A stretch of 64,000 nt of DNA, from assembly GCF_900104745.1 (NCBI RefSeq), contig NZ_LT629732.1, positions 6,339,570 through 6,403,569 of the forward strand. The letters are read 5' to 3'. Source of the stretch: Actinopolymorpha singaporensis (GTDB taxonomy: Bacteria; Actinomycetota; Actinomycetes; Propionibacteriales; Actinopolymorphaceae). The translations under genes were made by a program, and so were the position numbers. Positions 34,980-44,706 of the stretch are shown here, piece after piece; within the stretch, counting starts at the first letter, position 1; the number at the start of each line of letters is the position of its first letter. The notes beneath the pieces were generated by a model, which was not told the origin of the DNA, ran no database searches, and saw only the letters and a list, made by a program, of their open reading frames with translations.

Positions 34980-36347
34980 TCAGACCGCCGCCTCGGCCAG
35001 GCTCGGCATCCGAGCGACCAGCAACTGCCGGCGCAGGTAGCACCACCACGTCACGCCGAGACAGAGTGCGTAGAACGCGGCGTACGCGAGGACCGCCGTG
35101 GCGACCGATCCGGTCGCGCCGAGCGAGGCGCCGTACGCCCGCGGGATCAGGAACCCGCCGAACGCGCCGACCGCGGAGATGATCCCGACCGCCGCGCCGG
35201 CCTCGGTCAGCGCCGTCCGCCGGGCGCCGGCGATCCCCGCCCGCTCGTCCCGATCGCCCTGCCGGGCGAAGATCGCCGGAACCATGCGGTACGTCGAGCC
35301 GTTCCCGACGCCGCTGGCCACGAAGAGCACCGCGAACGCCGTGACGAACAACCCCAGCGACCCGGAGTTCACCGCGACCAGCAGGACCGCCATCCCGGCC
35401 ACCATCGCCGCGAAGACCGCGCAGGTGACCCGGGCGCCGCCCCAGCGGTCGGCCAGCCAGCCGCCGACCGGCCGTACCAGCGACCCCACCAGGGCGCCGA
35501 GGAACGCGTACTTCGTCGCACCCGAGTCCGGGAACACGGTCTTCGCCAGCAGCGGATACGCCGCCGAGTAGCCGATGAACGAACCGAACGTCCCGATGTA
35601 GAGCAGCGACATCACCCACGTGTGCGGACGCTTGGCCGCCGCCAGCTGCCCCCGGACCGGCGCCTTCGAGACGGTGAGGTTGTCCATGCAGAACCACGCG
35701 AGCACCGCCGACGCCACGATCAGCGGCACCCACATCAGCCCGGCGTAGGCGAGTGTCCCCGCTCCCGCGCCGAGCACGACCGGCACCAGGAACTGCACCG
35801 TGCTGGTGCCGAGGTTCCCGCCGGCGGCGTTCAGGCCGAGGCCGAGCCCCTTGGCGCGTTCGGGAAAGAAGAACGAGATGTTGGTCATCGAGGAGGCGAA
35901 GTTCCCGCCGCCGAACCCGGCCGCGGCGGCGACGAGCAGGAACACCCAGTACGGCGTGGCCGGGTCGCTCACCGCGAGCGCCATCGCCACCGTCGGCACC
36001 AGCAACAGCAGCGCGCTCACCACGGTCCAGTTGCGGCCGCCGAACCTCGGCACCGCGAAGGTGTACGGCAACCGCAACAGCGAGCCGACCAGGCTGGGCA
36101 GTGCGACCAGCCAGAACAGCTGGTCGACGGAGAACGCGAAACCGGCCGCCGGCAACGCGACGACGGTCACGCTCCACACGAGCCAGACCGAGAACGCGAG
36201 GTGCTCGGCGAACACCGACACCAGGAGGTTGCGGGTCGCCACCCGGCGGCCGGTGCGCTGCCAGAACGCCGCGTCCTCCGGCTCCCACCGGTCGATCCAC
36301 CGGGCTCCGAGCCGGCTCCTGGTTCTCGGCGTCTGCGTTGTGCTCAC
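34980..36347 (-). CDS. narK: NarK-type nitrate/nitrite transporter
   Basis: A 455-residue MFS protein with about 12 membrane segments. The nitrate signatures GFGGGNFASSMTNISFFFPERAKG and AAGGNLGTSTVQF are present, and conserved Arg in LLRLPYTFAVPRFGGRNW probably binds substrate. First gene of the nitrate operon; the GTG start at 36347 has GGAGG 5 nt upstream. The 57-nt gap to nasC is the largest in the operon. Confidence 0.94.
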   Translation of the reverse strand: MSTTQTPRTRSRLGARWIDRWEPEDAAFWQRTGRRVATRNLLVSVFAEHLAFSVWLVWSVTVVALPAAGFAFSVDQLFWLVALPSLVGSLLRLPYTFAVPRFGGRNWTVVSALLLLVPTVAMALAVSDPATPYWVFLLVAAAAGFGGGNFASSMTNISFFFPERAKGLGLGLNAAGGNLGTSTVQFLVPVVLGAGAGTLAYAGLMWVPLIVASAVLAWFCMDNLTVSKAPVRGQLAAAKRPHTWVMSLLYIGTFGSFIGYSAAYPLLAKTVFPDSGATKYAFLGALVGSLVRPVGGWLADRWGGARVTCAVFAAMVAGMAVLLVAVNSGSLGLFVTAFAVLFVASGVGNGSTYRMVPAIFARQGDRDERAGIAGARRTALTEAGAAVGIISAVGAFGGFLIPRAYGASLGATGSVATAVLAYAAFYALCLGVTWWCYLRRQLLVARMPSLAEAAV

Positions 36348-36519
36348 GGCGTCCTCCCACGACGGCGCCCACGGCGGGGCGCGGTTACCGGTCGTGGTGA
36401 CGGTAGGAAGGCCCTGTTTCAGCCGACGTCACCCGAAGGCCGCGGTGCGGTAACAGAGCCCGCACATGCGGCGCGAGCCGTGGTGAGGTTCGCCGGTGGG
36501 AGTTGCGCGGCGGGGGCGC
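36348..36519 (-). promoter_or_regulatory. Upstream region of the nitrate operon
   Basis: This 172-nt gap must hold the promoter for narK-nnaR. On the minus strand GTGAC and GAAAC (36416-36432) resemble GlnR half-sites but are 7 nt apart, not the usual 6. An imperfect inverted repeat, GTTACC...GGTGAC, lies at about 36383-36401. Either could be a GlnR or NnaR site. The evidence is weak and no clear -10/-35 pair was seen. Confidence 0.35.
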
Positions 36520-37716
36520 CTAGGACCGAGCGCCGGTCGGCCCGGTCGACTCCGTCGGCTCCCAGGTGGTGGGAAAGGTGAGGCTCCGGCTGGCGGAGTT
36601 CGCCGGCACCAGCGAGATGAGCCGGTCCCGCAGCCGCGCGCCCAACGGGTTGCGCAGCTGGCCGATCTTCCCGAGCAGACGTGCCTGCTTGGCGAGCCCG
36701 GTGGTCCGCGCCCGGCGGAGCCGGTCGTACTCCGGCAGCGCCGCGGGCACCTCGCCGGGGCCGGCGGCACGGACGACGGTCGCGAGCTCCACCGCGTCCT
36801 CCAGCGCCTGGCACGCGCCCTGGCCGAGGTCTGGCGTCATCGCGTGCGCGGCGTCGCCGAGGAGCACCAGCCGGTCGCGGACGAACGTGCGCGGCAGCGG
36901 CCACAGTAGTTCGATGTCGGTACGGATGATCCGGTCCGGCGGGGTTGCCTCGAGCAGCCGGGGAACAGGGTCGTGCCAGTCCGCGAACAGGCCGGGCACG
37001 TCCTCGCTCCCGTCTGCACGGTAACGCGGGTCGGCGTGCGCGAGCGTCGCGTACCAGTAGATGCCCCCGTTGGCGAGCGGAATGCAGCCGAACCGCTGGC
37101 CGCGCCCCCACGTCTCGCTGCCCGACTGGAGCGCGGGTGCGGACTCCGGCGGGATCAGCGCCCGCCAGGTCACGTAGCCGGCACCGCGCGTCCGGGTCCT
37201 GGGGTCGACCAGTGTCCGCAGCCGGCTGTGGATGCCGTCGGCGGCCACCACCAGGTCGGCGGGGAACTCCTCGTCGTCGGTCCGTACGACCGCGGCGGCG
37301 GGCCCGAGGTCCACGCCGGTCACGGTGCGGCCCAGGTGGAGCGCCTCGCCGGGCACGAGATCGCGGAGTACGTCGTACAACTTCGGCCGGGTCACCATCA
37401 GCGGAATGGTGAAGGCGTCCGCGGTGTCGGCCGGGCTGGGGTCGACCCGGCTGAGCCAGCGCCCGTCCGGCCGGCGCAGCCCGACCATGTCCTGCAGCTC
37501 GTTGTGCCCGCGCAGCCGGTCGACGGCGGTGGGTTCGACGGCGGCGATCGCCCGGAGGGCGTTCGGCCACAGCGAGAGGCCGGCACCGACGGCCTGGATC
37601 CGGGGCCGGCGTTCGAGCAGGTCGACCTGCCAGCCGTCGCGTGCCAGCGCGGCAGCAGCCGCCAGTCCGCCGACTCCGGCACCGACCACGACCGCCCTGC
37701 GCTGCTGCGTACTCAT
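36520..37716 (-). CDS. FAD-dependent monooxygenase (PHBH-like)
   Basis: The 398-residue group A flavoprotein monooxygenase has the Rossmann motif VVVGAGVGGLAAAAAL at the start, the DG motif ADLVVAADGIHSRLR and the second FAD motif LVLLGDAAHAMTPDLGQGACQALEDA. It probably hydroxylates a small hydrophobic or aromatic substrate. It is divergent from a TetR gene, and the space between holds two palindromes, so induction by its substrate via that regulator is likely. ATG 37716 has GGAGGG just upstream. Confidence 0.9.
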   Translation of the reverse strand: MSTQQRRAVVVGAGVGGLAAAAALARDGWQVDLLERRPRIQAVGAGLSLWPNALRAIAAVEPTAVDRLRGHNELQDMVGLRRPDGRWLSRVDPSPADTADAFTIPLMVTRPKLYDVLRDLVPGEALHLGRTVTGVDLGPAAAVVRTDDEEFPADLVVAADGIHSRLRTLVDPRTRTRGAGYVTWRALIPPESAPALQSGSETWGRGQRFGCIPLANGGIYWYATLAHADPRYRADGSEDVPGLFADWHDPVPRLLEATPPDRIIRTDIELLWPLPRTFVRDRLVLLGDAAHAMTPDLGQGACQALEDAVELATVVRAAGPGEVPAALPEYDRLRRARTTGLAKQARLLGKIGQLRNPLGARLRDRLISLVPANSASRSLTFPTTWEPTESTGPTGARS

Positions 37717-37772
37717 CGGCCCTCCACTCCCGGCACTGCCCGCACTCCCCGCGCGGCCTACCCGTAGGCGTT

Positions 37773-37816
37773 CCTCTACATCTGTAGAGGCGCTGCGGTT
37801 CACACTACAGGTGTAG
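37773..37816. promoter_or_regulatory. Twin TetR-type operators
   Basis: CCTCTACA-TC-TGTAGAGG (37773-37790) is a perfect 18-bp palindrome. CTACA-GG-TGTAG (37805-37816) repeats its core, with centres 29 bp apart. Both lie between the divergent monooxygenase and TetR genes, consistent with dual control and autorepression. Confidence 0.8.
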
Positions 37817-37841
37817 AGGGGTGGTGGGTAGGGTTCCGAGC

Positions 37842-38489
37842 GTGACGCCCGACGCACCGCGACTACCCGGCCCCTCTCGCCCCGCCCGTACGACCAGGGC
37901 CGACGCGCTGCTGGACGCCGCGATCGCGGTGGTCGCCGACACCGGGCTGCGCGGCCTCACCCACCGCTCGGTCGACGCCCGGGCGCAGGTTCCGGCGGGC
38001 TCGGCCAGCTACTACTTCCGCACCCGGGTGGCGTTGCTGCAGGCGATCCTGCAGCGGCTGATCGACCTCGACGCGGCCGACTCCGCGGCGTACCTCCCCT
38101 TCGCCGACGAGGCATCGGCCCAGGCCACCGACCTGACCGGAATGGCGGCGGGCTGGGCCCGGCTGTTCGCCCACTGGCTCGGACCCGGACGGCAGCGCCT
38201 GCGTGCCCGCTACGCGCTCTACCTGGAGGGCCGCCACCACCCTGAGCTGCACGAACTGCTGGACACCGCGAGCGCGCAGTTCGTCGGGGGAGCGCGAGAA
38301 CTGCTGGCGGCGGCGGGCGCCCCCGATCCCGACCGCGACGGGCCACTGCTGGTCGCGCTGCTCGACGGCCTGCTCTACGACCAGATCATCCGTGGCGGGC
38401 CGGGCGTCGACGAGGCCGAACTCCGCCGCCGGATCGAGGTGATCCTCGGCGCCGTCCTGCCGCACCTGGCCCGGTGGGGCGTGCCGTGA
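37842..38489 (+). CDS. TetR family transcriptional regulator
   Basis: The product (215 aa from GTG 37842) has a TetR HTH in ALLDAAIAVVADTGLRGLTHRSVDARAQVPAGSASYYFRTRVALLQAIL and a C-terminal helical ligand domain. GTG 37821 or 37824 are alternative starts, nearer the second palindrome. It most likely represses the divergent FAD monooxygenase and itself; the ligand is unknown. Confidence 0.88.
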   Translation: MTPDAPRLPGPSRPARTTRADALLDAAIAVVADTGLRGLTHRSVDARAQVPAGSASYYFRTRVALLQAILQRLIDLDAADSAAYLPFADEASAQATDLTGMAAGWARLFAHWLGPGRQRLRARYALYLEGRHHPELHELLDTASAQFVGGARELLAAAGAPDPDRDGPLLVALLDGLLYDQIIRGGPGVDEAELRRRIEVILGAVLPHLARWGVP

Positions 38490-38508
38490 CGCGCCCCGAG
38501 GCAGTTCA

Positions 38509-38850
38509 ATGGGACACATGCCGACGTCCGACAGCCCTCCCCAGACCCGGCTCTCCGTCACCGTCTGGGACCGCCCCGACGCCGAGCCGCGGACGTTCGA
38601 GCTCACCGAGGATCCGCCGGCCGGCACCCATCCCCGCCCGGAGGCCGCGGTCGCCGCGATCGAGGCCGCGCCCCGGCCGTTCGAACCCGTTCCCCGCGAC
38701 GCGATGTGCACCCAGATCTACGGCGGACCGCAGCGCGCCGTCATCGAGGGCATGTGGCGAGGGCAGCGCGTCCACGCGTCGTACGACAAGAAGAACGGCT
38801 GCGAGATCGCCCGGTGGAAGGCTCTCGGCGCGGTCCTCGACCCGGAGTGA
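38509..38850 (+). CDS. Subtilisin-inhibitor-like (SSI, I16) protein without signal peptide
   Basis: The 113-residue product matches the SSI fold pattern: GTHPRPEAA, DAMCTQIYGGPQ around the reactive loop, then GMWRGQRVHASYDKKNGCEIARW. The Cys pair of the reactive-site disulfide (MCTQ and NGCE) is kept. The other SSI disulfide is missing because its positions hold Glu (FELTEDP) and Val (EAAVAAI). No signal peptide precedes the domain, so it should stay in the cytoplasm. By alignment the P1 residue would be Gln. Protease inhibition is uncertain. Confidence 0.75.
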   Translation: MGHMPTSDSPPQTRLSVTVWDRPDAEPRTFELTEDPPAGTHPRPEAAVAAIEAAPRPFEPVPRDAMCTQIYGGPQRAVIEGMWRGQRVHASYDKKNGCEIARWKALGAVLDPE

Positions 38851-38895
38851 GCAGGCCTGGAGCCGGCACCGGAACCGACACCGGAGCCGGCGCCG

Positions 38896-40266
<1,371 letters not shown>

Positions 40267-40434
40267 GGGTGCACTCTAGGTGGTGGAGGCCGGGTGCGGC
40301 ATCCCGGCGCCTTCACGGCGCGGGGTGGATCGCTTGATGAGTTCGGGCTCCACACGGGGTAGAAGCAACAACCGGAGCCCTCCGACGGTCCCTCGACCGG
40401 CCCTCGGACGGGCAAGACCTCGAAGGAGGTCCAG

Positions 40435-41424
40435 GTGGGCAAGGCTCGCGCCGCACGAAAGTGGGCCGCCGCCGCCGCGCTGGGCGGTGGCGGCGCCGGA
40501 CTGCTCGGCGGCACCGTGATCGCGATCCTGTTCGCCGAGGCGATGCTTGCCAAGCGCACCATCGGCGAACCCGTCGGCCAGGCGCCGGACGCCGACGGCA
40601 TCTACGGCGACGGGCCCGGCGACCCGATCTCGTTCGTCGTCCTCGGCGACTCCACGGCCTGCGGGCTCGGCGTCGACACCGCCGAGGAGACCCCCGGCGG
40701 GCTGCTCGCGGCCGGCCTGGCGTCCCTGTCCGACCGGCCCGTCCGGCTCAGCGTCGCCGCCTTCTCCGGTGCGGAGACCCAGCACCTGGAGGACCAGGTG
40801 GACCAGGCGCTGGCCGTCGAACCGGACGTCGCCCTGATCATCATCGGCGCCAACGACGTCACCCACCGGACCCTTCCGTCGGACTCGGTACGCCTGCTCG
40901 TCCAGGGCGTACGCCGGCTCCGCGAGGCCGGCTGCCAGGTCGTCGTCGGCACCTGCCCCGACCTCGGCACCGTCGAGCCGCTGGCCTTTCCACTGCGTCA
41001 GCTCGCCCGGACGTGGAGCAGGCGACTGGCCGCCGTGCAGACCATCGCCGTGGTGGAGAACGGCGCCCGCACTGTCTCCCTGGGCTCGCTGCTCGGGCCG
41101 GAGTTCGCCGCCGCGCCGCGGGAGCTGTTCGGCCCCGACCGCTTTCATCCGTCGGCGGCCGGGTACGCCAGCGCGGCCGTGGCGCTGCTGCCGTCCATCG
41201 CCGCCGCGATCGGCTACTGGCCCGAGGACGAGGACGCCGACACGCCCCTTGGCGAGGGGCAGATCCTGCCGATCTCGTACGCCGCCGTGCGCGCCGCGCG
41301 GTCGGCCGGCACCGAGGTGGCCGCCGCCGACGTGGCCGGCCACGAACGCGGGCCGCGGGGCCGGTGGGCGCTGCTGCGTCGGCGCCCGCACCGTCAGGTC
41401 GAGGTACGCGAGAAAACCGGTTGA
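40435..41424 (+). CDS. SGNH/GDSL-family hydrolase
   Basis: The 329-residue product has an N-terminal membrane segment (about 12-36), so it is probably anchored and exported. Block I is VVLGDSTACG with nucleophile S73; block III is GAND (about 139-142); block V is DRFHPS with D235 and H238. An Ala/Arg-rich C-terminal tail follows. It may deacylate lipids or cell-wall glycans. GTG 40435 has AAGGAGG 5 nt upstream. The gene is divergent from cbs, a conserved arrangement. Confidence 0.88.
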   Translation: MGKARAARKWAAAAALGGGGAGLLGGTVIAILFAEAMLAKRTIGEPVGQAPDADGIYGDGPGDPISFVVLGDSTACGLGVDTAEETPGGLLAAGLASLSDRPVRLSVAAFSGAETQHLEDQVDQALAVEPDVALIIIGANDVTHRTLPSDSVRLLVQGVRRLREAGCQVVVGTCPDLGTVEPLAFPLRQLARTWSRRLAAVQTIAVVENGARTVSLGSLLGPEFAAAPRELFGPDRFHPSAAGYASAAVALLPSIAAAIGYWPEDEDADTPLGEGQILPISYAAVRAARSAGTEVAAADVAGHERGPRGRWALLRRRPHRQVEVREKTG

Positions 41425-41541
41425 GGCGGGCGCGGCCGCTCGCGCAGACTGCTCCGCATGTGACGCCCCGCGGTGCGAGCCCGCCTTCCGCCTGTTTCGT
41501 CGTGCCCGTTCGCCCTCGTTCTGACCGGGAGCCCGTCCGAT

Positions 41542-42660
41542 GTGTACGTTCACGTGTATCCGAATCCTCCGCCCGGGACTCGGTACGCCCAGCTGCAGGA
41601 GTTCCTCGCCCGTGCCGGGGAGCCCGCTTACCGCCTGACCCAACTCGTGCGCGCGGTGCACGACCGGGGCGTACGACGGTTCGCCGACGTCACCGACCTC
41701 CCGCTGCGGCTGCGCCGCGAGCTCGCCGAGGAGTTCGGCCCGTCGTTCGGCCCGCTGACGCCGGTCGCCACCGAACGCGGCGCGCAGGTGGAGAAGGTGC
41801 TGTTCCAGAGCGCGCAGGGCGCCCGCATCGAGACGGTGCTCGCAACCTACCGTGCCGGCTGGACGTCGTTGTGCGTGTCCAGCCAGGTCGGCTGCGGCCT
41901 CGGCTGCACGTTCTGCGCGACCGGTGCCGTCGGCCTGGTCCGCAACCTGACCGCGGACGAGATCTGCGACCAGGTGCTGCACTTCACACCGGTGGACAGC
42001 ATCGCCTTCATGGGCATGGGAGAGGCGCTCGCCAACCCGCACACGTTCACCGCCCTGTCCCTGCTCACCGATCCGCGCTACCACCGCGTCAGCCCGCGCC
42101 GCGTCACCGTGTCAACCGTGGGTTTCGCACCCGGAATGCGCCGGCTGACAACGGAGTTTCCGCATGTCAACCTCACCTTGTCGGTGCATTCGGCCGACGA
42201 GGAGCAGCGGGCGGAGCTGATCCCGCTGCAGCGGCGCTTCCCGCTCGCCGAGTGCCTGGAGGTCCTGGACGAGCACACGGTGACCGGCGGCCGCAAGACC
42301 TATCTGGCCTACCTGCTGGCCGGCGGCTACAACGACTCACCCGCACACGCGCGGGCACTCGCGGATCTGGTGGCCGCGCGCCGGCGGCCGGAACTGTTCC
42401 ACGTCAGCGTGATCGCCTACAACGAGGCAGCCGGCGCCCGGCCGGACCTGCGCCGGCCGAGTGCCGCGGGAGTGGAGGAGTTCGTGGCCGCGCTGCGGGC
42501 GGCGGGGATACGGGCGACCCGGCGGCAGCAGTTCGGCCGGGACCTGGATGCCGCCTGCGGCCAGCTGCACGCGCGGTACCTCACCCGGAACGCCTCGATC
42601 GGGCGGACCGCTGGCACCGGACCGGGCGGGCGTACTAGCCTCGACATTACCGACCGGTAA
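41542..42660 (+). CDS. Cfr-like radical SAM 23S rRNA (A2503) methyltransferase
   Basis: A 372-residue RlmN/Cfr-family protein. The radical SAM cluster is C118, C122 and C125 (CGLGCTFC). The two other catalytic Cys are present: C111 (TSLCVSS) and C339 (DAACGQL). Several blocks are closer to Cfr than RlmN: YAQLQEFL, FMGMGEALAN (RlmN usually has MGEPL), and RQQFGRDLDAACGQL rather than RGxDIDAACGQL. Cfr methylates C8 of A2503 and blocks phenicols, lincosamides, oxazolidinones, pleuromutilins and streptogramin A. Start GTG 41542 follows GGGAG by 10 nt; upstream starts such as 41473 are possible. Activity is inferred. Confidence 0.8.
   Translation: MYVHVYPNPPPGTRYAQLQEFLARAGEPAYRLTQLVRAVHDRGVRRFADVTDLPLRLRRELAEEFGPSFGPLTPVATERGAQVEKVLFQSAQGARIETVLATYRAGWTSLCVSSQVGCGLGCTFCATGAVGLVRNLTADEICDQVLHFTPVDSIAFMGMGEALANPHTFTALSLLTDPRYHRVSPRRVTVSTVGFAPGMRRLTTEFPHVNLTLSVHSADEEQRAELIPLQRRFPLAECLEVLDEHTVTGGRKTYLAYLLAGGYNDSPAHARALADLVAARRRPELFHVSVIAYNEAAGARPDLRRPSAAGVEEFVAALRAAGIRATRRQQFGRDLDAACGQLHARYLTRNASIGRTAGTGPGGRTSLDITDR
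42647..42660. promoter_or_regulatory. Palindrome upstream of thiolase
   Basis: TTACCG-AC-CGGTAA is a perfect 14-bp palindrome that overlaps the stop of the Cfr-like gene and lies 33 nt before the thiolase start. Its form resembles TetR-family operators at actinobacterial lipid genes. The cognate regulator is unknown. Confidence 0.55.
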
Positions 42661-42693
42661 CCATGCCGGCCGGACGACCACTGGGAGGCCGCC

Positions 42694-43956
42694 ATGTCCG
42701 CCATGTCCATGGCCAGTCGCGGGGGCAGCGCACCGAACGACGCCGTGATCGTCGCCGCCGCGCGCACCCCGATCGGGCGGGCCGGCAAGGGTTCGCTGAA
42801 GGACGTCCGGCCCGACGACCTCGCCGCGTTCGCGGTGGACGCGGCCCTGGCCAAGGTTCCCCAACTTGACCGTACGGAGATCGACGACCTGTACCTCGGC
42901 TGCGCCGAGCCCCGCGACGAGCACGGCGGCAACATGGCGCGCCGGGTCGCGGTCCAGCTCGGCCTGGACGCCCTGCCGGCGGTGACCGTCAACCGGTTCT
43001 GCGCCTCCAGCGTCCAGACGGCGCGAATGGCCTTCCACGCCATCCGCGCCGGTGAGGGCGACGTGTTCGTCTCCGCCGGAGTGGAGTGCGTCTCGCGGTA
43101 CGCCGGCTTCGGCAGCGCCGGCGTCGACCCGGTGCAGACGCACAACCCGCTGTTCGCCGAAGCGGAGGCCCGCACCCGCAAGTACGCCGAGAGCAACGAC
43201 GTCTGGCACGACCCGCGCGCCGACGACCAACTCCCCGACATCTACATCGCGATGGGCCAGACCGCGGAGAACGTCGCCACCGCACGCGGGGTGAGCCGGG
43301 CGGTGCAGGACGAGTTCGGCGTACGTTCGCAGAACCTCGCCGAGGAGGCGATCCGCAGCGGCTTCTTCGCCCGCGAGATCACGCCGTACCCGCTGCCCGA
43401 CGGCACCCTGGTGGAGACCGACGACGGACCACGGCGCGGGACCACCCTGGAGAAGGTCGCGGCTCTCGATCCGGTCTTCCGGCCCGGCGGTACCGTCACC
43501 GCCGGCAACTGCTGCCCCCTCAACGACGGCGCCGCCGCCGTGGTGATCATGAGTGCCGAGAAGGCCCGCCGGCTCGGCATCACCCCGCTCGCCCGGATCG
43601 TCGCCACCGCCGCATCCGCGCTGTCCCCGGAGATCATGGGCCTCGGCCCGGTGGAGGCGAGCCGGCGCGCGCTGGACCGCGCAGGACTCCGGATCGGCGA
43701 CATCGACCTGGTGGAGATCAACGAGGCGTTCGCGGCGCAGGTCGTCCCCTCTGCCGAGGACCTCGGCATTCCCTGGGACAAGCTGAACGTCCACGGCGGG
43801 GCGATCGCGCTCGGCCACCCGTTCGGCATGACCGGCGCCCGCATCATGACCACTCTGCTGAACGGCCTGCGTAGCCGGGACGCGCAGTTCGGCCTGGAGA
43901 CCATGTGCGTCGGCGGCGGTCAGGGCATGGCGATCATCCTCGAACGCCTCTCCTGA
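42694..43956 (+). CDS. Acetyl-CoA C-acyltransferase (thiolase)
   Basis: The 420-residue thiolase has nucleophile C103 in NRFCASSVQT, NEAFAAQ, the HG motif GGAIALGHPFGMTGAR, and the C-terminal Cys C405 in CVGGGQGMA. It cleaves 3-ketoacyl-CoA in beta-oxidation or runs in reverse. ATG 42694 has GGGAGG 5 nt upstream. It is the equivalent of the fadA-type gene next to the SGNH hydrolase in other actinobacteria. Confidence 0.93.
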   Translation: MSAMSMASRGGSAPNDAVIVAAARTPIGRAGKGSLKDVRPDDLAAFAVDAALAKVPQLDRTEIDDLYLGCAEPRDEHGGNMARRVAVQLGLDALPAVTVNRFCASSVQTARMAFHAIRAGEGDVFVSAGVECVSRYAGFGSAGVDPVQTHNPLFAEAEARTRKYAESNDVWHDPRADDQLPDIYIAMGQTAENVATARGVSRAVQDEFGVRSQNLAEEAIRSGFFAREITPYPLPDGTLVETDDGPRRGTTLEKVAALDPVFRPGGTVTAGNCCPLNDGAAAVVIMSAEKARRLGITPLARIVATAASALSPEIMGLGPVEASRRALDRAGLRIGDIDLVEINEAFAAQVVPSAEDLGIPWDKLNVHGGAIALGHPFGMTGARIMTTLLNGLRSRDAQFGLETMCVGGGQGMAIILERLS

Positions 43957-44006
43957 ACCCGAGCACCTGCCCGAACGCCTGTCCGGCACGTCTGCGCCGG
44001 TGGCCG

Positions 44007-44020
44007 TAGGCTGGCCGGCC
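44007..44020 (+). promoter_or_regulatory. Probable -10 box of leaderless transcript
   Basis: TAGGCT at 44007-44012 lies 8 nt before ATG 44021 and there is no ribosome-binding site between. This is the spacing expected for a leaderless actinobacterial promoter. No clear -35 box was seen. Confidence 0.45.
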
Positions 44021-44497
44021 ATGAGCCCATACATCGCCACCACCGAACGCCTCGAGCGCGCCGACCTGCTCTCGTTCCTCCGTCCGCGCCACCAGGGCGT
44101 GCTCGTCACCACCCGGCGCGACGGGCGGCCGCAGATCTCCCCGGTCACCCTGGGCCTGAACTCCGACGACCGGATCGTCGTGTCCACCTATCCCGAACGC
44201 GCCAAGGCGATCAACGTCCGGCGCGACCCGCGGGTCAGCGTGTGCGTGATGTCGGAGGGTTTCTCCGACCCGTACATCCAGGTGGACGGGACCGCCCGGG
44301 TCATCGACCTGCCCGAGGCCGTGGAGCCGCTCGTGGAGTACTTCCGGTGCATCAGCGGCGAGCACCCCGACTGGGACGAATACCGCGAGGCGATGCACCG
44401 TCAGGGCAAGTGCGTCATCGAGATGGAGATCGACAGGTGGGGCCCGGTCGCCCGCGGCGGCTTCCCCCCGCGCCTGGTCCAGTCCGACGAAAGCTGA
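44021..44497 (+). CDS. PPOX-class F420/FMN-dependent oxidoreductase
   Basis: A 158-residue split-barrel flavoprotein. HQGVLVTTRRDGRPQISPVTLG and KAINVRRDPRVSVCVM are the typical PPOX-family blocks; EHPDWDEYREAM lies in the C-terminal helix. Actinobacterial members usually bind F420. Substrate unknown. A paralogue lies about 0.5 kb downstream. Confidence 0.87.
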   Translation: MSPYIATTERLERADLLSFLRPRHQGVLVTTRRDGRPQISPVTLGLNSDDRIVVSTYPERAKAINVRRDPRVSVCVMSEGFSDPYIQVDGTARVIDLPEAVEPLVEYFRCISGEHPDWDEYREAMHRQGKCVIEMEIDRWGPVARGGFPPRLVQSDES

Positions 44498-44706
44498 CCC
44501 ATCCACCCGTACGCCGAACCATCCCGACCCGCGCCCTGAGTGGCGCGAGACGCCAACGGCGGTTACGGAATCGGGGCAGTCATGAGGGATCTCTTCGGAT
44601 GCGCCAGGTAGGTGCGCACGGGGGGTTGTGTACTGCCCGCACGTCAGGCAGGCTCGGGGGCATGGTCCACGACTGATCCGACTGTCCCCGATCTCGGGAG
44701 GGCGAC

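Noticed and set aside
31306..36372. A single 1688-codon open frame on the minus strand
   Set aside because: Only its last 482 codons (NasB) look like protein. The rest is a GC-driven shadow of narK and nasC, which have clear motifs in other frames.
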